Positions 17,173 through 25,581 of a DNA stretch of 64,000 bases are shown one piece after another; the stretch's first letter is position 1; each line of letters opens with the position of its first letter. Location of the stretch: NCBI GenBank assembly GCA_023458035.1, contig JAEXAX010000024.1:1-64000 (forward strand), read 5' to 3'. The DNA is from Bacillota bacterium. GTDB lineage: Bacteria; Bacillota; Clostridia; Lachnospirales; Lachnospiraceae. The translations under genes and the position numbers were made by a program. The notes under the pieces are model-generated. The model saw only the letters and a list, made by a program, of their open reading frames with translations, did not search any database and was not told the origin of the DNA.

Positions 17173-17397
17173 TCAATGATCGCTGTTTTTCAATAACTCA
17201 TCAAAATATGCCAGCCTTTCCAGATACCACTGCGGAGCAACGCTCAAAAACGTCTTTTCCTCATCCATGGCCTGCTGCAGGGCTGCTTTTAATTGCGGCA
17301 ATTCATCAGCCGGATGTCCGTGTATCAGAATCTCCAGTGCCTCCTCTTCAGGATGCATGGCATTATATGCAGCAGTCATTTCTTTTAATGTCGGCAT
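17173..17397 (-). CDS. Small acidic protein of unknown function
   Basis: A 74-residue protein that I do not recognise. It has no membrane segment or cysteine motif; it is rich in Glu, Leu and Ala and probably alpha-helical (KEMTAAYNAMHPEEEALEIL, then QLKAALQQAMDEEK). AAAGGGGGAA lies 6 bases before its ATG, and it ends 14 bases upstream of parE, so it is probably translated and cotranscribed with parE-parC. It is real by position and ribosome binding site rather than by homology. Confidence 0.65.
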   Translation of the reverse strand: MPTLKEMTAAYNAMHPEEEALEILIHGHPADELPQLKAALQQAMDEEKTFLSVAPQWYLERLAYFDELLKNSDH

Positions 17398-17470
17398 CTT
17401 ATTCCCCCTTTTACTTATTTTCCGAACAAGCTCACAATAACCAGCTTCGGCATACTACCCGTAGTGATAT

Positions 17471-17505
17471 AAATAAAAGCCCCCAAAACATTGTTTTGAG
17501 GGCTT
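17471..17505 (-). terminator. Intrinsic terminator after tRNA-Glu
   Basis: Minus-strand stem AAGCCCTCAAAAC / GTTTTGGGGGCTT with a short loop, continued by TTTTATTT. It directly follows the 3' end of the tRNA gene and separates it from the parE operon. Confidence 0.8.
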
Positions 17506-17510
17506 AGCAA

Positions 17511-17582
17511 CAGTTCGTAGGGGAGTCGAACCCCTGATTCTGCCGTGAGAGGGCAGCGTCTTGACCACTTGACCAACGAACC
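17511..17582 (-). tRNA. tRNA-Glu (anticodon CTC)
   Basis: A 72-base cloverleaf read on the minus strand. The acceptor stem pairs GGTTCGT with ACGAACT (one G-U pair), the D arm is GGTCAAGTGGTCAAGAC, the anticodon stem CTGCC/GGCAG encloses CTCTCAC with anticodon CTC, and the T arm contains GGGGTTCGACTCCCC. CCA is not encoded. It stands alone with its own promoter and terminator. Bases 17398-17470 and 17583-17740 around it contain no other gene. Confidence 0.95.
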
Positions 17583-17602
17583 ATATTTTTGACGACTTCG
17601 TT

Positions 17603-17631
17603 AGTATACTATAGATCATTGTATAATGCAA
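17603..17631 (-). promoter_or_regulatory. Promoter of tRNA-Glu
   Basis: Minus-strand TTGCAT (17626-17631) and TATACT (17603-17608) with a 17-base spacer, ending about 20 bases before the mature tRNA 5' end. The -35 box overlaps one arm of an imperfect repeat (TGCAAAAAAGGGCTTGCA). Confidence 0.75.
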
Positions 17632-17740
17632 GCCCTTTTTTGCATCAAAAAAAAAATTGTTTTGTCAAGTGCAACTGCGACATTTTTTGCTTTCACAGCT
17701 CTTCGCCACTCACCTCTACTACTTCTACAAAGATAAGCCA

Positions 17741-19105
17741 TCAGTTCTTAAAGCTATGGATCGGAGCCGGTATCCGTCCCTGCCGGGAAATAAAAGCTTC
17801 ACAGGAAAAACGATTGACCGGCATAATCGGCGCATAGCCAAGCAGGCCGCCGAATCGAACCACTTCCCCAGCCTCATAGCCTTCGGCCGGAATAATGCGA
17901 ACCGCAGTAGTCTTCTGATTAATCATACCGATGGCCATTTCATCTGCAATGATACCGGAAACGGTCGCCGCCGTGGTGCTTCCCGGTATGGCGATCATAT
18001 CCAGTCCGACTGAGCAGACACAGGTCATTGCTTCCAGTTTTTCAAGAGTTAAAGCCCCTTCACTGACAGCATCAATCATACCCTGATCCTCACTGACCGG
18101 AATAAACGCTCCGCTTAAACCACCGACATAGGACGAGGCCATCACGCCGCCCTTTTTCACCTGGTCATTGAGCAATGCCAGTGCCGCCGTAGTGCCCGGC
18201 GCGCCGGCTCGCTCCAGTCCGATCTCTTCCAAAATCTCGGCTACACTGTCGCCGATAGCCGGAGTCGGCGCCAAAGACAGGTCTATGATACCAAACGGTA
18301 TGTTTAATCGACGACTGGCTTCCTGAGCCACCAACTGACCGACACGGGTGATCTTAAAAGCAGTTTTCTTGATGGTCTCACAGAGAACCTCAAAGCCCTC
18401 ACCACGCACCTTTTCCAAAGCTTTTTTAACAACCCCGGGGCCGCTGACACCGACGCTGATGACAGCATCCGCCTCCGTTACTCCGTGGAAAGCGCCTGCC
18501 ATAAACGGATTGTCATCCGGCGCATTACAAAGCACGACCAGTTTGGCACAGCCCAGTGAATCATTATCTTTTGTCAGACGAGCGGTTTCTTTGATGATCT
18601 CTCCCATTAGACGGACAGCATCCATATTGATACCGGTTCTGGTCGATCCGACATTAACGGAAGCACAGATCCGTTCGGTGACGGCCAACGCCTCCGGCAG
18701 GGAACGGATCAGCAGCTCTTCGGCCGGCGTTGTCCCTTTTGCCGCCAGCGCCGAAAAACCACCGATAAAGTTCACACCCACCTCTTTGGCCGCCGCGTCC
18801 AAGGTCCTTGCCAGTCTGACATAATCCTCCGTTTTCCGACAGACCGCACCGGCCACCAGTGAAATCGGTGTGATGGCGATTCTTTTATTGACGATCGGAA
18901 TACCGAAATCCTCCTCGATCGCCTTTCCGGTGCTGACCAGATCTCTCGCCACTCGAGTGATCTTTTGGTAAATATTGGAACACAGGCTGTCCAGATCCGA
19001 AGCCGCGCAGTCCAATAACGATATACCCAACGTAATGGTTCTGACATCCAGGTTTTCCTGTTCGATCATTTTATTGGTCTCATTGATTTCAAATATACTC
19101 AGCAT
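17741..19105 (-). CDS. UPF0210 / DUF711 (PFL-like) family protein
   Basis: A 454-residue protein of the UPF0210 family, whose fold resembles pyruvate formate-lyase but which lacks a glycyl-radical sequence. Recognisable segments are RTITLGISLLDCAASD near residue 22, NVGSTRTGINMDAV near 150 and DLSLAPTPAIGDSVAEILEEIG near 275. No biochemical function is established. It is preceded by a small ACT-domain gene (gap 21 bases), an association conserved in many Firmicutes and suggesting amino-acid or small-metabolite control. It is the last gene of the der-polA-coaE run. Confidence 0.92.
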   Translation of the reverse strand: MLSIFEINETNKMIEQENLDVRTITLGISLLDCAASDLDSLCSNIYQKITRVARDLVSTGKAIEEDFGIPIVNKRIAITPISLVAGAVCRKTEDYVRLARTLDAAAKEVGVNFIGGFSALAAKGTTPAEELLIRSLPEALAVTERICASVNVGSTRTGINMDAVRLMGEIIKETARLTKDNDSLGCAKLVVLCNAPDDNPFMAGAFHGVTEADAVISVGVSGPGVVKKALEKVRGEGFEVLCETIKKTAFKITRVGQLVAQEASRRLNIPFGIIDLSLAPTPAIGDSVAEILEEIGLERAGAPGTTAALALLNDQVKKGGVMASSYVGGLSGAFIPVSEDQGMIDAVSEGALTLEKLEAMTCVCSVGLDMIAIPGSTTAATVSGIIADEMAIGMINQKTTAVRIIPAEGYEAGEVVRFGGLLGYAPIMPVNRFSCEAFISRQGRIPAPIHSFKN

Positions 19106-19126
19106 TCTCTACTCTCCTTTGACCTC

Positions 19127-19399
19127 TTAAATACGATGCATCTTTTCAAAAATTTCAGCCTTCTGGCAATGAATAGAAACACCGAGACCTTCACCCACCT
19201 GTTGTAATCCTTCCTGAACAGTCGAAAAGCTGTCCTGTGCCGCTGTTGTATCAACGATCATCATCATATTAAAATATCCCCGGACGATAGTCTGAGAAAT
19301 ATCCAGAATATTGATCCTCTTCTCCGCCAAAAAGCTGCATACCGCAGCGATGATACCGACCGTATCCTTTCCCACAACCGTAATTACTGCCTTATTCAT
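19127..19399 (-). CDS. ACT domain protein (UPF0237 family)
   Basis: A 90-residue stand-alone ACT domain (KAVITVVGKDTVGIIAAV at the start, then a RINILDISQTIVRGYFNMMMIVD strand-helix region). ACT domains bind amino acids or similar small ligands and form dimers; this one resembles the GcvR-like group. Its partner is almost always the UPF0210 gene that follows here. AGGAGGG precedes the ATG. Confidence 0.93.
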   Translation of the reverse strand: MNKAVITVVGKDTVGIIAAVCSFLAEKRINILDISQTIVRGYFNMMMIVDTTAAQDSFSTVQEGLQQVGEGLGVSIHCQKAEIFEKMHRI

Positions 19400-19410
19400 G
19401 TGTTTCCCTC

Positions 19411-20199
19411 CTAAAATGTCGTCAATCCATTCGGTATCGCCACCTTCAATAAAAAGTCATCGGCACCGTATGGTGTATCCGCCAGCCGAATTGACTCTCT
19501 GACCGTTTCATAAGCTAAGGCAGCATAATTATTTTCTTCACTCAAATGACCAAGCATGATCCCCTGCAGGCCATCATGTAATAAGCGGTTCAGCAACGAG
19601 CCGCAGCTGCCGTTTGACAGGTGTCCGTAATCTCCCAGAATCCGTCGCTTCAAGGCATAGGGATAGGTTCCCACCAGTAACATATTCGGATCATGATTGG
19701 CCTCAATCAACAGCTGACTGACTCCTTGAAAGGCTGCTACAAGTTCCTCATCATAGGTTCCTAAATCAGTGATGATACCGACCGAACGATCAGCTCCGTC
19801 AATCCGGTAGACCACCGGCTCCCGTGCGTCATGCAAAACCGGAACCGCTCTGATCTGCCAGTCCTTTAACACCACTGTCTGTCGGCTGTCAATCACATGA
19901 AACAGTTCATACGGCAGCTTACCAAGCCCCGGACTATTTTGGATCCCTTCAATGGTGCCGGCTGTTGCGTAAACAGGAACCGGATATTTGCGCAGAAAAA
20001 CTCCCAGGCCTTTGATGTGATCGCTATGCTCATGCGTAATAAAGATGGCATCCACATCCTGCGGCCGACGATCAATCTCTGCCAGCAGCCCCTCTGTCGT
20101 CTTCTTAGCCAGTCCCATATCCAGCAAAACGGTCGTTCGATCATCTGTGACGCAGATGCAATTCCCCTTACTGGAGCTGGATAATGCTTTTATTTGCAT
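19411..20199 (-). CDS. MBL-fold metallo-hydrolase, WalJ/YycJ-like
   Basis: A 262-residue metallo-beta-lactamase-fold protein. The zinc motif THEHSDHIKGL is near residue 55; further ligands are in ITDLGTYDEELV, EANHD and LGHLSEENN. The SSSKGNCICV start is typical of the YycJ/WalJ group, which are DNA-active nucleases linked to replication or cell-wall control in low-GC Gram-positives. Here it is not in a walRK operon but between coaE and the ACT gene. It overlaps the end of coaE by 10 bases. Confidence 0.9.
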   Translation of the reverse strand: MQIKALSSSSKGNCICVTDDRTTVLLDMGLAKKTTEGLLAEIDRRPQDVDAIFITHEHSDHIKGLGVFLRKYPVPVYATAGTIEGIQNSPGLGKLPYELFHVIDSRQTVVLKDWQIRAVPVLHDAREPVVYRIDGADRSVGIITDLGTYDEELVAAFQGVSQLLIEANHDPNMLLVGTYPYALKRRILGDYGHLSNGSCGSLLNRLLHDGLQGIMLGHLSEENNYAALAYETVRESIRLADTPYGADDFLLKVAIPNGLTTF

Positions 20200-20816
20200 A
20201 ATTTCCTACCTCTGAGCCGCCTCAGCTCACACTCGATCCGTTGTCTTAAGGTTTCCTCCGTACGATCATTTTCCAACACCACCGCCGCCATTTGCCGATA
20301 CTCCATATCGGTCGGCTGTGACCGCAAAACGGCCTGTATCCTCAAAAAATCATAGCCTCTGGTCTCCATCAGACGTTTGATTCTGATCTCACGACCGGCC
20401 TTGATCCACCAGATTTCATCACAATACTCTGTCATATGCAGTTCGCGCGGCAATGCGGCTTCGATAAAGATCAGCCGTCCGACAGCCGGCAGCGCATCAA
20501 TGCGCCGTCTGATCTCGGCCTCTATCAAGGGATGTGACAGGCGATTTAAACGGATCCGGCTTCCCTCGTCGGCAAAAACGATGGCTCCGAGCTTGACCCG
20601 GTCAATTTCACCGGTCGCATCCGTGACAGCATTGCCAAAGACTGTGACCACTTGTGTATACAGTTGCTGTCCGACCGCCATCAATTCATGCCCGATATGA
20701 TCAGCCTGAATCACCTGACAATCCGCCTGCCCCTGCAAGATTGACAGAACACTGCTTTTCCCGCAGCCTGCGCCGCCGATGATGCCAATACTGTAATTTC
20801 TTTGTTCTTCCCGCAT
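20190..20816 (-). CDS. coaE: Dephospho-CoA kinase
   Basis: A 208-residue P-loop kinase for the last step of coenzyme A synthesis. Walker A is GGAGCGKSSV near residue 14, followed by the QADHIGHELM substrate segment (DxDxxxH-like region) and the LNRLSHPLI motif near 100; the lid region is KAGREIRIKRLMETRG. It starts 13 bases after polA, the usual polA-coaE arrangement in clostridia. Confidence 0.94.
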   Translation of the reverse strand: MREEQRNYSIGIIGGAGCGKSSVLSILQGQADCQVIQADHIGHELMAVGQQLYTQVVTVFGNAVTDATGEIDRVKLGAIVFADEGSRIRLNRLSHPLIEAEIRRRIDALPAVGRLIFIEAALPRELHMTEYCDEIWWIKAGREIRIKRLMETRGYDFLRIQAVLRSQPTDMEYRQMAAVVLENDRTEETLRQRIECELRRLRGRKLCK

Positions 20817-20829
20817 CCTGTTTCCCTTC

Positions 20830-23463
20830 TTATTTCACGCTATACCAGTCGGCTCCGTCATGCATATCCACCGCCAGCGGCACGGCCAATGCAGCTGCAT
20901 GATTCATCTCATCCTGTAACAGACTGCGTACCGTTTCCAGCTCTTCCCGCTTCACCTCAAGCAACAGTTCATCATGAACCTGTAGAATAAGCTTTGACTG
21001 CAGGCCTTCCCGACGCAGCCTCTCATCAACTCTGATCATAGCGATCTTGATGATATCCGCCGCGCTGCCCTGAATCGGTGCATTCATGGCCACACGTTCA
21101 CCGAAGGAACGCTGCATAAAATTTGAACTTGACAGCTCCGGCATGGGGCGACGGCGTCCGAAGATTGTTTTAACGTAGCCGTTCTCTTTCCCACCACGAA
21201 CCAAAGAGTCCAAAAAGTCCTTGATCTGCGGGTAAGTTTGAAAATACTGTTTGATATATGAGGCCGCTTCCTTCTGACTAATGTCCAGATCCTGACTAAG
21301 TCCGAATGCCGAAATACCGTAAATAATCCCGAAGTTCACTGCCTTGGCATTTCGCCGCATGAGCGGCGTCACCTTATCAAACGGCACATTAAAAACCTTT
21401 GAAGCCGTGATGGCATGGATATCTTCCGCCTCCTTATATGCCTCAATCAAACGGCTGTCGCCTGACATATGCGCCAATACACGCAGCTCAATCTGCGAAT
21501 AGTCGGCATCCAGAAACAAGTAGCCCGGCCGGGCGACAAAGGCCTTTCTGATTTGTCTGCCCTGCTCCATCCGGACCGGAATGTTTTGTAAATTAGGGTT
21601 GGTACTGCTGATTCGACCGGTAGCGGTAATGGTCTGTCGGAAATCACTGTGGATTCGGCCGTCTGCTCCGATATAAGCCTGCAGCCCGTCGGCATAGGTC
21701 GAACGCAGCTTGCTGACCGTACGATAGTCTAAGATCTTTTTGACGATCGGATATTCATTTTGTAATTTTTCCAGAATATCCGCCGCGGTCGAGTACCCCG
21801 TTTTTGTCTTCTTGCCACCCGGTAAAGCCAGCTTCTCAAATAAAATAACAGCCAGTTGTTTCGGTGAATTTATATTGAAGGTTTCACCGGCCAGCGCATA
21901 AATCTCTGACTGTAAGCTTTCGATTTGTTTCGCCAAATCTGCGGACTGAGCCTGCAAAAGCTCGGTCGAAACACTGATGCCCTCCCTTTCCATACGGAAC
22001 AATACCGGAATCAACGGCATCTCCATCTCCTGATAGAGCGAGAACAGTCCTTCCGCCTTCAACCGCCGACAAAGCGGCTGATAGCAAAGCGCTGCCGTAT
22101 AAGCTGGGTAACAGGCAATTTGCAGAAAACGCCGATCCTTTTTTTGATACAGAGCTTCTCTTTTTTCTCTTCCGCAAATTTCCTTTTCACCCGGCAGAAC
22201 AGTGTCACCGTACAATTTGGCCAGATCCTCGTACAGATACTCTGACTGCAGCGGGTTTAATAAGTAGGCGGCCAGCTGAACATCTGCCATAGAAATATGA
22301 GTGTCAGTTTGCATAAAATACAGATCCCGCTTCAAATCATGACAAATCAAGATACAGCCTGCCTGCCGCAGCTCCTCCAGCCAGTGCTGAACCTCGGTCA
22401 GCGCAGCCACCTCCTGATCCAATAGCCAGACCTGTTCCCCATCCGAAACGGCCATGCCGACATAGTCCTCCCGAATGGTCACCGGATAAATACCCAACTG
22501 TTTGATTTTTTTATCGGATAACCCTGTCATGCATTCCGCAGCTGTCCGGCGGTCTTCGATCCAGACCGTCTGAACATCAACATTGGTCTGACGGCTATCG
22601 TCAAATTTTGACAAAAATTGCTTAAATCCCAATTCTACGAAGAAATCATAGGCATCCTTGGTAAACAGGTTTTCTATTTTGGCCTGTTCCGGCTCCCAGT
22701 CGATCGGCACATCTGTTTTGATGGTTGCCAGCTCATGGCTTAAGAAAGCAGCCTCATGATTTTCTCGGAAGATACGCTGAATCCGCTCCGGCTTGATCTC
22801 ACCGATATGAGCCCAAGCATTGGCCACAGTCCCGTACTCCAACAATAACTTGGTGGCAGTCTTTTCACCGACTCCCGGCAAACCCGGAATGTTATCCGAA
22901 CTATCCCCCATCAATGCCTTTAACTCAATGATCTGGTATGGTTTTAAGTTATATTGTTCTTCTACATCAATAGCATGATACCGGTGATCGGTCGTTAACC
23001 CGCGGCTGGTCTTCGGCAGCCGAATACAAATGGCTTCATCAGCGATCTGCAGGAGATCCCGGTCTCCGGACAGTATCGTCACTTCGTGACCGGCCGCCGC
23101 CAGTTTTTTAGCCAGAGTGCCGAGAATATCATCAGCCTCAAACCCGGCCAGCTCCAGCGTCGGAATCTCCATAGCCGTCAATACGTCCTTCAATACCGGA
23201 ATCTGCTCCAACAGCTCGGCCGGCATTTTTTTACGGGTTCCCTTATAGGCCTCATAGCGTTCATGACGAAAGGTCGGATGGTGGACATCGAAGGCAACAG
23301 CCACATGAGTGGCCTTTTCATCCTCCAATGCTTTAAAGAGCATGTTCAAAAATCCATAAATACCGTTGGTATGCAACCCTTCTGCATTGGTCAGCAAGGG
23401 AACTCCGTAAAATGCCCGATTGATGATACTATAGCCGTCCACCAATAGATATCGGTCTGCCAT
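20830..23463 (-). CDS. polA: DNA polymerase I
   Basis: An 877-residue polymerase. The N-terminal 5'-3' exonuclease (about 1-290) has LVDGYSIINRAFYG and GDSSDNIPGLPGVGEKTA. The polymerase domain has motif A DADYSQIELRVLAH, motif B RRNAKAVNFGIIYG and motif C LQVHDELLLEV. The middle domain (about 300-470) keeps the fold but shows no DxE pair or other acidic proofreading residues, so 3'-5' exonuclease activity is probably absent, as in several other Firmicute and Thermus enzymes. AGAGGAAAG precedes the ATG. It lies between an anti-sigma-like gene and coaE. Confidence 0.96.
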   Translation of the reverse strand: MADRYLLVDGYSIINRAFYGVPLLTNAEGLHTNGIYGFLNMLFKALEDEKATHVAVAFDVHHPTFRHERYEAYKGTRKKMPAELLEQIPVLKDVLTAMEIPTLELAGFEADDILGTLAKKLAAAGHEVTILSGDRDLLQIADEAICIRLPKTSRGLTTDHRYHAIDVEEQYNLKPYQIIELKALMGDSSDNIPGLPGVGEKTATKLLLEYGTVANAWAHIGEIKPERIQRIFRENHEAAFLSHELATIKTDVPIDWEPEQAKIENLFTKDAYDFFVELGFKQFLSKFDDSRQTNVDVQTVWIEDRRTAAECMTGLSDKKIKQLGIYPVTIREDYVGMAVSDGEQVWLLDQEVAALTEVQHWLEELRQAGCILICHDLKRDLYFMQTDTHISMADVQLAAYLLNPLQSEYLYEDLAKLYGDTVLPGEKEICGREKREALYQKKDRRFLQIACYPAYTAALCYQPLCRRLKAEGLFSLYQEMEMPLIPVLFRMEREGISVSTELLQAQSADLAKQIESLQSEIYALAGETFNINSPKQLAVILFEKLALPGGKKTKTGYSTAADILEKLQNEYPIVKKILDYRTVSKLRSTYADGLQAYIGADGRIHSDFRQTITATGRISSTNPNLQNIPVRMEQGRQIRKAFVARPGYLFLDADYSQIELRVLAHMSGDSRLIEAYKEAEDIHAITASKVFNVPFDKVTPLMRRNAKAVNFGIIYGISAFGLSQDLDISQKEAASYIKQYFQTYPQIKDFLDSLVRGGKENGYVKTIFGRRRPMPELSSSNFMQRSFGERVAMNAPIQGSAADIIKIAMIRVDERLRREGLQSKLILQVHDELLLEVKREELETVRSLLQDEMNHAAALAVPLAVDMHDGADWYSVK

Positions 23464-23507
23464 TCTTTCCTCTTTTCTTACCGCAATCCTGCAGTTGTTT
23501 TTATTTT

Positions 23508-23897
23508 TCAGTGTAAAATATACCAGGCGATCACCAGCACAGCCATCACCTCCAACGCAAACAGCAACAGCTGTACTATCAGTTTTCTGCGCTGCCGATG
23601 TTGACAGGAAGAACGTGTCTTTTTCATCATCTGCTCGAGTTCCCGATCAACATTTGAAAAATCATCATCCGCTTCCGTATCGAGTTGAGAGATGGCCTTT
23701 TCTATGGTATAGGCCAGACGCAAATCCTCATAACAATGCTCACAGCTTTCGGCATGTTCATAAAAAGCACGGGTCTTTTCCTCATCCAGCTGATGGTGTA
23801 AAAAGGGGGCGATCAAGCCCTCAAAATTCTGACAAGTCACGCCCTTTTGCATTTCATTATGGTTCTCTTTCGCAGGCCGATTTCGTCTTAATTCCAT
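23508..23897 (-). CDS. Membrane-anchored zinc-finger protein, anti-sigma-factor-like (zf-HC2)
   Basis: A 129-residue protein with the HxxxCxxC arrangement of zf-HC2 anti-sigma domains: Cys22, then His48, Cys52 and Cys55. A charged, probably coiled region follows (EADDDFSNVDRELEQMM) and a single C-terminal membrane segment covers about residues 106-128. Such proteins usually hold an ECF sigma factor at the membrane, but no sigma-factor gene is adjacent; the neighbours are gpsA (10-base overlap) and polA (44-base gap). The start may instead be the internal ATG at 23852 (114 residues), since neither site has a strong ribosome binding site. Confidence 0.78.
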   Translation of the reverse strand: MELRRNRPAKENHNEMQKGVTCQNFEGLIAPFLHHQLDEEKTRAFYEHAESCEHCYEDLRLAYTIEKAISQLDTEADDDFSNVDRELEQMMKKTRSSCQHRQRRKLIVQLLLFALEVMAVLVIAWYILH

Positions 23898-24901
23898 GGC
23901 GTGTCCACTTCTAATTTACGATCTCGAAGCATCAACTCGTCAACCGCTTCGGCCACATTTTTATTGTCAAATAAGACAGCATTGACCTGCTCAATGATCG
24001 GCAGTTCAACCCCATACATCGTTCCGGCCTGCATCGCCGCTTTGGCGGAGAATACGCCTTCCACCACCATATGCACCTCTTCAGTCGCCTGCTGCAGTGT
24101 TTTTCCCTGCCCCAACAGAATGCCCGCTCTACGGTTTCGACTATGCATACTGGCACAGGTAACGATCAGATCTCCCAGTCCGGTCAGGCCATAAAAGGTC
24201 GATAGTTCTCCTCCCATGGCCACACCGAGGTTCGCAATCTCTTTAATTCCGCGGGTGATCAGAGCCGCCTTGGTATTATCTCCGTATCCGAGTCCGTCTG
24301 CGATTCCGGCAGCCAAAGCGATGACGTTTTTCAAGGCTCCGCCGACCTCAACGCCCAACATATCCGGACTGGTATATACCCGAAAAGCCGGATTCATAAA
24401 CACATCCTGTAGAAGCAGAGCCGTTTCCCGGTCGTGAGCAGCCAGTACACAGGTGGTCGGGATGCCCTTTCCTACCTCCTCGGCATGGGTTGGCCCGGAC
24501 AACACAGCCACCTTTACCTGCGTTTCGGCTAACTCCTCTTCCAGCAAATCTGTCATGGTCTTTAAAGTGTTTTCTTCCAAGCCCTTGGCCACATTGACCA
24601 GAATCTGTCCATCCGATACCAATGGAGCCAACTGCTTCGACATCCTTCGGACTACAGATGAAGGTACGGCCAGCACCAGAATATCCCGGCCGTTCACCGC
24701 TTCTGTCAGATCATTAGTGATATCAACCTGCGATGGAATCAAAATCCCCGGCAGCTTACCGCTGTTCTGTCTGGTTTCCAGAAGTTCTTTTGTTTCTGCT
24801 TCATCAAATGACCACAGCGTCACACTGTGTCCGTTTTTATACAATAACACTGCCAGAGCAATCCCCCAGCCTCCCGAACCGATGACCGAAATTTTTGACA
24901 T
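23888..24901 (-). CDS. gpsA: Glycerol-3-phosphate dehydrogenase [NAD(P)+]
   Basis: A 337-residue enzyme that makes sn-glycerol-3-phosphate for phospholipids from DHAP. The Rossmann motif is IGSGGWGIALAVLL at the N-terminus; the catalytic lysine lies in GGALKNVIALAAGIADGLGYGDN, and the LTGLGDLIVTC motif follows. Start at 24901 follows GGAAGGGAGG and gives the canonical start; the frame is open to 24937. It follows plsY by 35 bases, so precursor and first acyltransferase are made together. Confidence 0.96.
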   Translation of the reverse strand: MSKISVIGSGGWGIALAVLLYKNGHSVTLWSFDEAETKELLETRQNSGKLPGILIPSQVDITNDLTEAVNGRDILVLAVPSSVVRRMSKQLAPLVSDGQILVNVAKGLEENTLKTMTDLLEEELAETQVKVAVLSGPTHAEEVGKGIPTTCVLAAHDRETALLLQDVFMNPAFRVYTSPDMLGVEVGGALKNVIALAAGIADGLGYGDNTKAALITRGIKEIANLGVAMGGELSTFYGLTGLGDLIVTCASMHSRNRRAGILLGQGKTLQQATEEVHMVVEGVFSAKAAMQAGTMYGVELPIIEQVNAVLFDNKNVAEAVDELMLRDRKLEVDTPWN

Positions 24902-24936
24902 ACAACCTCCCTTCCTGCACTTGCTATCTGCATACA

Positions 24937-25581
24937 TTACTGTTTCTTACGGAACAAATTCGTTTTATTTTCGCAACCGATACGCAAGCGTCGAATATTA
25001 TCTCTGTGCTGATAAAAAGCCAATATTGTCAACAGTACCGCCATCAAGCCCAGCTGCACTCTTATATCCGGCGGAACCTGCCAGAATACGCCGGCCGCGC
25101 CGACGATCACGCCGACCAAAAAGACCAGATACATGGCCAGTGATCCCAACGACACATATCGGCTGACCAGTATGACGACAGCAAACGTCAGGATCATAGC
25201 CAAAGCAATCCATGGCTGGATCATGATCGCCACACCGACCGACGAAGCAATGCCCTTACCGCCCCGAAATCCCAAATAAAACGGAAAATTATGCCCCAGG
25301 ATCACACCCAGGCCGGTAAACAACTGCAATAATACGACCATTTCACTATCCGGACGAAAAATCAGTCCTGTTACAATGATGGCAAGAACCGCCTTTATCA
25401 CATCACCGACAAAGGTAATGATGCCGGCCTTTTTCCCCAACGTTCTAAGCATATTGGTGGTTCCGGCATTTCCGCTGCCATGCTCTCTGATATCAATATG
25501 GCGCAGTCGTCCGTACAGATACGAGGTCTGTAACAAACCAAAGGCATAACCTATGAGGATACATAACCATTTAATGATCAT
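24937..25581 (-). CDS. plsY: Acyl-phosphate:glycerol-3-phosphate acyltransferase
   Basis: A 214-residue polytopic membrane enzyme for the first acylation in phospholipid synthesis. Three PlsY motifs are visible: SYLYGRL...DIREHGSGNAGTTN near residue 20-45, GHNFPFYLGFRGGKG near 95, and a third region near residue 170. Five to six hydrophobic segments are present. The ATG overlaps the stop of der by 4 bases, and gpsA follows, a conserved grouping. Confidence 0.95.
   Translation of the reverse strand: MIIKWLCILIGYAFGLLQTSYLYGRLRHIDIREHGSGNAGTTNMLRTLGKKAGIITFVGDVIKAVLAIIVTGLIFRPDSEMVVLLQLFTGLGVILGHNFPFYLGFRGGKGIASSVGVAIMIQPWIALAMILTFAVVILVSRYVSLGSLAMYLVFLVGVIVGAAGVFWQVPPDIRVQLGLMAVLLTILAFYQHRDNIRRLRIGCENKTNLFRKKQ

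Noticed and set aside
24453..25166. 237-codon plus-strand frame opposite gpsA and plsY
   Set aside because: It spans two conserved minus-strand genes and the gap between them; composition is that of an antisense frame.
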